A DNA stretch of 17,290 nt from Fibrobacteraceae bacterium (GTDB lineage: Bacteria > Fibrobacterota > Fibrobacteria > Fibrobacterales > Fibrobacteraceae), in contig JALNVO010000027.1 of NCBI GenBank assembly GCA_023231365.1, positions 1 to 17,290 on the forward strand, given 5' to 3'. A program made the translations under genes and the position numbers. Every line of letters begins with the position of its first letter. Position 1 is the first letter of the stretch. Of the stretch, positions 7,796 through 13,842 are shown piece after piece. A model generated the notes under the pieces. The model made no database searches and was not told where the DNA came from. It saw only the letters and a program-made list of their open reading frames with translations.

Positions 7796-7869
7796 GCAGA
7801 TGTGGCGTAACTGGATAGCGCATCTGGCTACGAACCAGAGGGTTGCAGGTTCGAGTCCTGCCATCTGCA
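7796..7869 (+). tRNA. tRNA-Arg, anticodon ACG
   Basis: The full cloverleaf can be read. Acceptor GCAGATG (7796-7802) pairs with CATCTGC (7862-7868), and A7869 is the discriminator. The D-stem GCGT/GCGC has one G-U pair. The anticodon stem TCTGG/CCAGA encloses loop CTACGAA, giving anticodon ACG (Arg, CGN box; A34 is expected to become inosine). The variable loop is 5 nt. The T-arm is GCAGG-TTCGAGT-CCTGC. CCA is not encoded. It is a single-gene unit with a promoter upstream and a terminator 5 nt downstream. Confidence 0.97.
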
Positions 7870-7874
7870 CGAAA

Positions 7875-7905
7875 GATCCCGGATTAATTCCCGGGGTCTT
7901 TTTTT
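7875..7905 (+). terminator. Rho-independent terminator of tRNA-Arg
   Basis: GATCCCGG (7875-7882) pairs with CCGGGGTC (7891-7898), 8 bp including one G-U, with an 8-nt loop, followed by seven T (7899-7905). Confidence 0.88.
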
Positions 7906-8157
7906 GTGGCTATTCCTGAAAATTGCTTTGCTGTCATGAAATCCTGCGGGACCGTAAGAACGGGGACGGTTAGAAACTTGCTCCGGGGTGAGAATGGTCC
8001 TTTATAATTCTTCTTTTTTGTATACGGAAAGGGTAAAAAAAATGTAACGAATGTTGTTGTATTTTAGAACGTTTTTTTACGATCTGCTTTTTTTTACAAC
8101 TAAATAAAGGCGCTCAAGATTATCTTTATGCACGAGTATTTGAATTTTGAGGTGCAA

Positions 8158-9819
8158 ATGAAAACTTTTGTTAAATGCGGTATCGCCGTATGTGCGATCT
8201 TCATCGCTTGGAATTGCAGTAATGATGAGTCTCCAAGTTCTTCTTCAGAGAAAATGGAAATAAAATCTCCAGCCGCGATAAATGTGAATTGCTCCATTTT
8301 AGCAACTGGCGGCACGTCGGTCTGGTGGCTTTCCTCCGATAAGGATTATTTAATTTCTCCGGTAGATTATTCTGTCCGGGATGCTCAGGGAAATGTAATT
8401 GGGGTTTATGATACTACTTTGCAGGCAATTCTCAATATCAATAGAACAGAAACGCTTGCTTTAAATGTCGTTTTGTCCGTATTACCTGTGATAGATGTGA
8501 ATTGCACTGTGTATTATACCGATGGAAGTGTTGTTGTTGCAGACACAATTAGGTCGAGTTCTTCTTCGGCAAGCCAAATCGTAACGTCTCCTGTGGCAAC
8601 TAATGTCGTTTGTTCCGCATTGGCTGCTGGTGGAACTTCCGTCTGGTGGCTTTCTGTTGATGGGAAGGATTACTTGATTTCTCCGGTAGATTACTCTGTC
8701 CGGGATGCTGCGGGTAATGCCGTTGGAACATACAATACGGCTTCACAATCGATTGTGGATCTCTCCGGCACAGTATTTCTTGCCCAGGGGGTGGATTTGA
8801 TGACCCTTCCCACTATGGATGTGAATTGCAATGTGACATATCCTGATGGGCGGATAGTCTCTGCTGTAACGGGTTCTTCTTCTTCTGTCGCTCCGGCTAG
8901 TTCAGCGGATCCGGTTATTGTTTCTAGCTCTTCTGTTGACCAAATTTCTTCGAGTTCCGCCGTTTCTCCTGTGTTGTCTTCCAGCAGTCAAGTTATTTTG
9001 GTTTCTTCTTCGAGCAATCCGCTCTCTTCCAGCAGTCAAGTTGTCTTGGTCTCGTCTTCGAGCAGTGCTGCGAAAAGCAGCAGTTCTGTTTTTGTGGCGG
9101 GGACTTGCCCCACGATTAAGGTCGTCTCGGGCGGGCGTTCTGGTTCGGGTTGGGCGACGAGGTACTGGGATTGCTGCAAGCCGAGCTGCTCTTGGACAGA
9201 AAATGCCGGTGGCAATTTAGCGAAGACTTGTGATGCGAGCGGCAATGCAATCGGCGATGCAAGTGCTGGCAGTATGTGCCAAAGTGGCCCTGCGGGAACC
9301 TGTATGAGCCAGATTCCTTTCGAAGTCTGCGATGACGTGGCTTATGCCTTTGCCGCTGTACCTGCTGCGGATGGTGCTACTTGCGGCAAGTGCTATATGT
9401 TGACCTTTACCGGTGAAGGTAAATATTCAACGGACGTGAATCACAAGGCTCTCAAGGGCAAGAAGCTTGTCGTTATGGTATCGAATGTGGGAACGGATGT
9501 TTCACAAGGACAGTTTGATATCATGATTCCTGGTGGAGGTGTTGGTGCATATAACGGATGTTCGACAATGTGGGGCATTAGCAATAGCAATTTGGGTGCA
9601 CAATATGGCGGCTTCCTCAGCGATTGCGAAACGTCTTCTAATTATAAACCATCCACATATAAGAGTTGCCTTACCAACAAGTGCAATACGGTCTTTGCAA
9701 ACAATACGAAAGCTAGGGAAGGTTGCCTTTTCCTCGCTAATTGGATGGAAGCCGCGGGTAATCCCTTGCATACGTATCAGGAAGTGGAATGTCCGCAGGA
9801 GTTAAAGAATCTCTATTGA
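8158..9819 (+). CDS. Glycoside hydrolase family 45 endoglucanase with duplicated N-terminal domain
   Basis: Endo-beta-1,4-glucanase that should cut internal bonds of cellulose by inversion at the cell surface. The ATG at 8158 has GAGG at 8149-8152; a start at 8128 would lack this and put polar residues before the signal. The 553-residue protein has a hydrophobic leader ending in Cys20 (IAWNC, a non-canonical lipobox), two copies of an unrecognised domain (about 37-131 and 144-239), a Ser-rich linker (about 240-312) and a C-terminal GH45 domain (about 317-553). The family signature TRYWDCCKPSC (334-344) contains D338, matching the general base Asp10 of Humicola Cel45A. FDIMIPGGGVG (453-463) contains D454, matching the general acid Asp121. 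Many cysteines suggest disulfides. I see no known cellulose-binding module. Poly-Ser linkers are typical of Fibrobacter. A strong terminator follows. Confidence 0.93.
   Translation: MKTFVKCGIAVCAIFIAWNCSNDESPSSSSEKMEIKSPAAINVNCSILATGGTSVWWLSSDKDYLISPVDYSVRDAQGNVIGVYDTTLQAILNINRTETLALNVVLSVLPVIDVNCTVYYTDGSVVVADTIRSSSSSASQIVTSPVATNVVCSALAAGGTSVWWLSVDGKDYLISPVDYSVRDAAGNAVGTYNTASQSIVDLSGTVFLAQGVDLMTLPTMDVNCNVTYPDGRIVSAVTGSSSSVAPASSADPVIVSSSSVDQISSSSAVSPVLSSSSQVILVSSSSNPLSSSSQVVLVSSSSSAAKSSSSVFVAGTCPTIKVVSGGRSGSGWATRYWDCCKPSCSWTENAGGNLAKTCDASGNAIGDASAGSMCQSGPAGTCMSQIPFEVCDDVAYAFAAVPAADGATCGKCYMLTFTGEGKYSTDVNHKALKGKKLVVMVSNVGTDVSQGQFDIMIPGGGVGAYNGCSTMWGISNSNLGAQYGGFLSDCETSSNYKPSTYKSCLTNKCNTVFANNTKAREGCLFLANWMEAAGNPLHTYQEVECPQELKNLY
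8266..8874 (+). repeat. Tandem duplication of a ~95-residue domain inside the GH45 gene
   Basis: Copy 1 covers about 8266-8550 (residues 37-131) and copy 2 about 8587-8874 (residues 144-239), separated by a short Ser linker. Both share GGTSVWWLS, KDYLISPVDYSVRDA, a G-N pair, an aliphatic stretch and a late MDVNC/IDVNC. The middle block is nearly identical at the DNA level (for example TCTCCGGTAGATTA in both). Each copy keeps two cysteines: C45/C116 and C152/C224. The ends are approximate. Confidence 0.9.
8974..9069 (+). repeat. Two tandem 48-bp units in the Ser-rich linker of the GH45 gene
   Basis: Units at 8974-9021 and 9022-9069 encode LSSSSQVILVSSSSNP and LSSSSQVVLVSSSSSA. The DNA is similar, with mostly synonymous differences. 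This looks like linker growth by in-frame duplication. Confidence 0.75.
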
Positions 9820-9840
9820 TTTAGACTTGGTTTACATACA

Positions 9841-9874
9841 AAAAAAGCCCTAGATTTTTTTGGGGCTTTTTTTT
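9841..9874 (+). terminator. Rho-independent terminator of the GH45 gene
   Basis: AAAAAAGCCC (9841-9850) pairs with GGGCTTTTTT (9863-9872) over a 12-nt loop, and the T-run reaches 9874. It begins 22 nt after the stop codon. Confidence 0.85.
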
Positions 9875-10303
9875 GTGGACAATTTGAAACGGCTGCCCAA
9901 ATTTTAATAAATAGGACTTTGTGATTAAATCATTTCATAGAAACTTCTTATCGCTTGCTTGCACTGGTTTTTGAATGAGTTTGTTGCGGAGATCGTCTAA
10001 ATTCCTTTGGGAAGGTCCTTTCAATTTTTAGCTTTTGTTTTTGGTTGAAAATTTTTATGTGAATATCGAGAGTTTGGCCTTGGACGTTTTTTTGTGTTTG
10101 TACCATAAATAATGTCTTTTGGGATACCCGTTGTAGGCATTCAGAATACGTGTGAGGTAATGGAGTGCTTTTGGGATATAATTAAATCTGTGTGAGACTC
10201 CGCTGTTTTTGCCGAGTTGAGCCTGTGATTGTTTGGCGAGGCTATTCAAGGCCGCTTTCATTTTCTATTTTTACGGGGTAAAATTTTTACAGAGAGTTCT
10301 ATA
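9875..10303. other. AT-rich intergenic stretch without a convincing gene
   Basis: This interval of about 430 bp between the GH45 terminator and lysS has many T-runs on the plus strand. It shows no tRNA-like or rRNA-like pattern, no direct repeat array and no clear promoter. The only notable reading frame is a 68-codon one on the minus strand (10055-10261). The last 40 bases, with GAGAG at 10291-10295, serve as the lysS leader. It could be decayed gene or mobile-element sequence, or an unrecognised RNA. Confidence 0.5.
10055..10261 (-). pseudogene. Doubtful 68-codon frame, possible gene remnant
   Basis: It would encode a basic protein rich in Lys, Asn, Tyr and Leu (for example YIPKALHYLTRILNAYNG). 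There is no Shine-Dalgarno before its ATG at 10261 and no family I recognise. Below the stop, other minus-strand frames hold short open stretches broken by stops, as in a decayed longer gene. The composition recalls transposase fragments only vaguely. It may be a chance frame in AT-rich DNA. Confidence 0.2.
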
Positions 10304-11806
10304 ATGCAAGATATGAATGACCAAGTTGAAGCGAGACTTTCCAAACTTACCAAGTTGAACGAGATGGGCGTGCCCGCCTATCCGCATAAGTTCAATCGCA
10401 CACATACTTCCGAGATGCTCCGCGCCAAGAAGGATGAACTGATGAAGTCTCAAGAATCGGTTTCTTTTGCTGGCCGGGTTGTCCGCTTTAACCGCAAAGG
10501 CAAGCTTTGCTTTATGCATCTCAAGGATCGCTATGGCCGCCTTCAGATTGTGTGCGCTAAGGATTTGGTTGGTGAGGCGGATTATGAAGTGGTGAAGATG
10601 ATCGACCTCGGCGATTTTGTGGGCGTGGAAGGCCCGATGATGGAAACTCAGACGGGTGAATATTCTGTAAAGGCATCTAAGGTAGTGATGCTTTCTAAGG
10701 CCGTGCGTCCGCTTCCCGTACCAAAGGAAATGGTGGATGAAAACGGAAACAAGAAGATTTTTAACGAGTTCAAGGATGTGGATACCCGTTACCGCGAACG
10801 CTATATTGATATGGCGCTCAACGATGACGTGCGCGACGTGTTTCTCAAACGCAGCCGCATTCTACAGGCTATCCGCGAGTACCTCATCGAACGCAAGTTT
10901 ATCGAAGTCGAGACGCCGACGCTCCAGCCGATTTACGGCGGTGCGAATGCCAAGCCGTTTACTACTCACCACAATGCTGCCGATATGACGCTCTATTTGC
11001 GCGTTGCTCCTGAGCTCTACCTAAAGCGCTGTATTGTGGGCGGGATGGAACGCGTGTTCGAATTCAGCAAAAATTTCCGCAATGAAGGTATGGATCGCAC
11101 ACACAGCCCGGAATTTACAGGACTCGAGTTCTACGAGGCTTATGCGGATTATAATGATATGATGGTGCACTTCGAGAACATCTACGAACGCGCTGCAATC
11201 GCTGCCAACGGTACGACAAAGGTGAATTACCAGGGTACGGAAATTGATTTTAAAGTTCCGTGGCCGCGGATGTCTATGTACGAAGCTATCCAGAAGTATG
11301 GAAATATTGACGTTGAAAAGCTCTCTGACGATGAGCTCAAGGCCGAGATTGAAAAACAGCACGGTGAAAAGCTGGAAGGCGAATGGAGCCGTGGTCGCGG
11401 AGTCATTGAACTTTTTGAATTGACTGTTGAAAAGAAGCTCATCCAACCGACAATCATCAAGGATATGCCCAAGGAGAGTACTCCTCTTTGCAAGCGCCAC
11501 CGAAGCAATCCGGATTTGATCGAACAGTTCGAACCGTATGCGAATGGCTGGGAACTTGGCAATGCTTATACCGAACTCAATGATCCTATCCGTCAGCGCG
11601 AGCTTTTGGAAGATCAGGTACGCCGTGGACGTGGGGGTGAAGGTGAAACGCACCCGATGGATGACAACTTCATCCACGCGATTGAGTCTGGGCTTCCGCC
11701 GACAGGCGGCGTGGGCTTTGGCATTGACCGTATGATAATGCTTCTTACGAATCAGCCGACGATCCGCGACGTAATTCTCTTCCCGTTGATGAAACCTGAA
11801 GCTTGA
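10304..11806 (+). CDS. lysS: Lysyl-tRNA synthetase, class II
   Basis: Charges tRNA-Lys with lysine in the cytoplasm. The 500-residue product has the normal length. An N-terminal OB-fold anticodon-binding domain (about 53-135, VSFAGRVVRFNRKGKLCFMH) precedes the class II catalytic core. Motif 1 lies around FIEVETPTLQPIYGGANAKP (199-218), motif 2 is FRNEGMDRTHSPEFTGLE (258-275), and motif 3 is GGVGFGIDRMIMLL (468-481). ELNDPIRQRE (424-433) is typical of LysRS. The ATG at 10304 is preferred, with GAGAG at 10291-10295; a second ATG at 10313 is possible, and the in-frame extension to 10229 is not LysRS-like. lolC/E starts 88 nt downstream with no clear terminator between, so read-through into the lol-clpC genes is possible. 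lysS next to lol genes is also seen in several other Gram-negative lineages. Confidence 0.96.
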   Translation: MQDMNDQVEARLSKLTKLNEMGVPAYPHKFNRTHTSEMLRAKKDELMKSQESVSFAGRVVRFNRKGKLCFMHLKDRYGRLQIVCAKDLVGEADYEVVKMIDLGDFVGVEGPMMETQTGEYSVKASKVVMLSKAVRPLPVPKEMVDENGNKKIFNEFKDVDTRYRERYIDMALNDDVRDVFLKRSRILQAIREYLIERKFIEVETPTLQPIYGGANAKPFTTHHNAADMTLYLRVAPELYLKRCIVGGMERVFEFSKNFRNEGMDRTHSPEFTGLEFYEAYADYNDMMVHFENIYERAAIAANGTTKVNYQGTEIDFKVPWPRMSMYEAIQKYGNIDVEKLSDDELKAEIEKQHGEKLEGEWSRGRGVIELFELTVEKKLIQPTIIKDMPKESTPLCKRHRSNPDLIEQFEPYANGWELGNAYTELNDPIRQRELLEDQVRRGRGGEGETHPMDDNFIHAIESGLPPTGGVGFGIDRMIMLLTNQPTIRDVILFPLMKPEA

Positions 11807-11894
11807 TTTATTACTCTTCTAAAACCAAAGCATTTTTTGAAAAACTCCTTTGTTCTACGCTCTGATGCATTCGAACTAAACCTATAGAGGTGAA

Positions 11895-13142
11895 ATGAAC
11901 AGATTAGAATGGCTCATCGCCTGGCGATATTTGGGCGCACAGCGCAAAAGCCTGTTTGTCTCGCTCATCGGCATATTCAGCATGCTGGGAGTGAGCATTG
12001 GCGTTTTTTCTTTAATAGTCGCGCTTTCGGCCGTGAATGGTTTTGAAAAAGAAGTGACGGCGCAAATGATCGGTAAAGATGCTCATTTTGAGATGCTCGC
12101 ATATCACGGCGATCCGGTGGAAAATTACGATTCTATTGCAAGCAAAGTAATGAAGCATGATTCCGACGTGTTGGCATCTGCTCCGTTCATCATCTACAAG
12201 GTGGGCATCAGTTCCAAGAAAGTGAATGATGGGATAGTACTCTATGGCATTGATCCTGCGCGTTCGGCGAAAGTGGTGAACCTTTCCGAAAATATGACTT
12301 ACGGGAAGTATTCGCTGGACAGTTTGCAGGATGCGATGGGAAACAAGCGCCCCGCAGTTATTTTGGGGGTAGGTCTTGCAAACAGGCTTCGCGTGCTGGT
12401 AGGCGATAGAATCGTTATTCAGACGTTCCAGAGCGCAGAAGATGCGGTGAGCTCTGGAGGACCAAAAATGCTTCCGTGCATCGTTTCTGGAATTTTTGAA
12501 ACGGGAATGTATGAATATGATGCAAACTTGGCATACATCGGAATTCCCGAAGCGCAAAAGCTCTTGGGCTTGGGCGATGCTGTTTCCGGATTGCAGTTTC
12601 GCGTCAAGGATCAGTGGAAAGCTGACGTGAGCGTGGACCGCGCGGGTGAAGTTGTCGGTTATCCGTATTACTTCATTGATTGGAAGACCAAGAATATAAC
12701 GCTTCTCAAATGGATGAACTACGAAAAATTTATCGTAGCGGCAATTATCTGCCTTATTATTTTAGTCGCAGCGTTCAATATTATTAGCTCTCTAATCATG
12801 GTAGTGACGGACAAGACCCGTGAAATCGGTATTTTGCGCAGTATGGGCCTTTCCAAGAAATCTGTGATGCGCGTATTTATGTTGATGGGTTCCTTCATTG
12901 GAATCGCCGGAACTGTTTTAGGCGGAAGCATCGGACTGATTCTCTGTTATATTCAGCAGACATATCATTTAATTAAGCTCCCTGGCGATGTCTATGTGCT
13001 TCCTTATTTCCCGGTTCTTGTAGATTTGAAGGATGTTGTTATGGTATTTATTTTGGGCATAGCTCTTTGTGTTCTTTCAACGCTCCTTCCTGCTTGGAAG
13101 GCTTCGAGGCTTGACCCTGTGGGGGCTATTCGACATGAGTAA
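11895..13142 (+). CDS. Lipoprotein-releasing ABC transporter permease, LolC/LolE family
   Basis: Inner-membrane subunit of the Lol transporter, which extracts outer-membrane-destined lipoproteins and passes them to a periplasmic carrier. The 415-residue product has the family layout: cytoplasmic N-terminus RLEWLIAWRYLGAQRK, a first membrane helix at about 20-47, a large periplasmic domain (about 48-275), then three helices at about 279-304, 326-352 and 381-402. The FtsX-type coupling region TDKTREIGILRSMGLS (305-320) contacts the ATPase, and the C-terminus PAWKASRLDPVGAIRHE is classic for the family. GAGG at 11887-11890 supports the ATG. Its last 8 nt overlap the start of lolD, so the two are translationally coupled. 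Only one permease gene is present, so it may form a homodimer (LolF-like) or pair with a second permease elsewhere; LolC and LolE cannot be told apart from sequence alone. Confidence 0.92.
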   Translation: MNRLEWLIAWRYLGAQRKSLFVSLIGIFSMLGVSIGVFSLIVALSAVNGFEKEVTAQMIGKDAHFEMLAYHGDPVENYDSIASKVMKHDSDVLASAPFIIYKVGISSKKVNDGIVLYGIDPARSAKVVNLSENMTYGKYSLDSLQDAMGNKRPAVILGVGLANRLRVLVGDRIVIQTFQSAEDAVSSGGPKMLPCIVSGIFETGMYEYDANLAYIGIPEAQKLLGLGDAVSGLQFRVKDQWKADVSVDRAGEVVGYPYYFIDWKTKNITLLKWMNYEKFIVAAIICLIILVAAFNIISSLIMVVTDKTREIGILRSMGLSKKSVMRVFMLMGSFIGIAGTVLGGSIGLILCYIQQTYHLIKLPGDVYVLPYFPVLVDLKDVVMVFILGIALCVLSTLLPAWKASRLDPVGAIRHE

Positions 13143-13842
13143 CAATATCTTTCTACAGACAAAGTCGTTATGCCGCGTTTTTTCCGAAACGGGGGAACGC
13201 CTTGAAATTTTGAAGGGCATTGATTTTGAGCTTTTGAAAAATGAGCTCTGCGTACTTACGGGTGCTTCGGGTTCCGGGAAATCGACTTTTTTGAATTTGG
13301 TCGGAGCTCTCGATACCCCAACTTCGGGCGAGATCATCTTTGAAGGAAAGAACATTCAAAAAATGACCTCCAAAGAGAAGGATGAATACCATTCCAAAAA
13401 GGTGGGATTCGTTTTCCAGTTTCATCACTTGCTTTCGGAATTTACGGCGGTTGAAAATGTTTGCGTGCCTGCCCGCATTGCAAATCCTTTTGAAGATTTG
13501 AAAAAGATCCGCGAGCACGCTGAAGAACTTTTGGTGACGGTGGGGCTCGGCGACCGTTTGAAGCATCTACCGAACGAACTTTCGGGAGGTGAACGCCAGC
13601 GTGTGGCGGTAGCGCGGGCGTTGATGAATGGACCTGACATTATCTTTGCCGATGAGCCGAGTGGAAACCTTGACGAGAAAAATGCGAAAATGCTGAATGA
13701 ACTTTTTAAGAAATTGAACGAAGAATTTAACCAGACCTTGCTAGTGGTGACGCATGATGAACGGATGGCGGAATACGCCACTCGTCGCGTGCATATGCGT
13801 GGTGGGGTCATTGTCCCTTTTGATTCAAAGGAGGCCTTGTAA
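13135..13842 (+). CDS. lolD: Lipoprotein-releasing ABC transporter ATP-binding protein LolD
   Basis: Cytoplasmic ATPase that powers the Lol lipoprotein-release complex with the permease encoded just upstream. The 235-residue length is normal for LolD. Walker A is GASGSGKST (43-51), the Q-loop Gln is Q95 in FVFQFHHLL, the ABC signature is LSGGERQ (149-155), Walker B is IIFADEP with D173/E174, and the switch His is H207 in VVTHD. The ATG at 13135 lies inside the end of lolC/E (ATGAGTAA, 8-nt overlap). A longer frame from a GTG at 13069 would add non-family residues and is rejected. The stop codon shares one base with the clpC ATG (TAATG). MacB- or FtsE-type ATPases are alternatives, but the permease partner points to LolD. 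Confidence 0.93.
   Translation: MSNNIFLQTKSLCRVFSETGERLEILKGIDFELLKNELCVLTGASGSGKSTFLNLVGALDTPTSGEIIFEGKNIQKMTSKEKDEYHSKKVGFVFQFHHLLSEFTAVENVCVPARIANPFEDLKKIREHAEELLVTVGLGDRLKHLPNELSGGERQRVAVARALMNGPDIIFADEPSGNLDEKNAKMLNELFKKLNEEFNQTLLVVTHDERMAEYATRRVHMRGGVIVPFDSKEAL
13827..13834 (+). promoter_or_regulatory. Strong ribosome binding site of clpC inside the end of lolD
   Basis: AAAGGAGG, the best Shine-Dalgarno match in the window, lies 7 nt before the ATG at 13842 and within the lolD coding sequence. It fixes the clpC start and suggests high translation independent of lolD termination. Confidence 0.85.

Noticed and set aside
7796..7869. tRNA gene as an integration site for a mobile element
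   Set aside because: No integrase, no duplicated tRNA 3' end and no foreign gene block is seen on either side.
8876..9090. Short repetitive DNA that might pass for a small repeat array
   Set aside because: It is in-frame Ser-codon linker of the endoglucanase, with no uniform repeat or spacer lengths, so it is not CRISPR.
11021..11677. Minus-strand open frame of 218 codons inside lysS
   Set aside because: It lies wholly within the conserved LysRS catalytic core, has no ribosome binding site and a composition typical of an antisense shadow.
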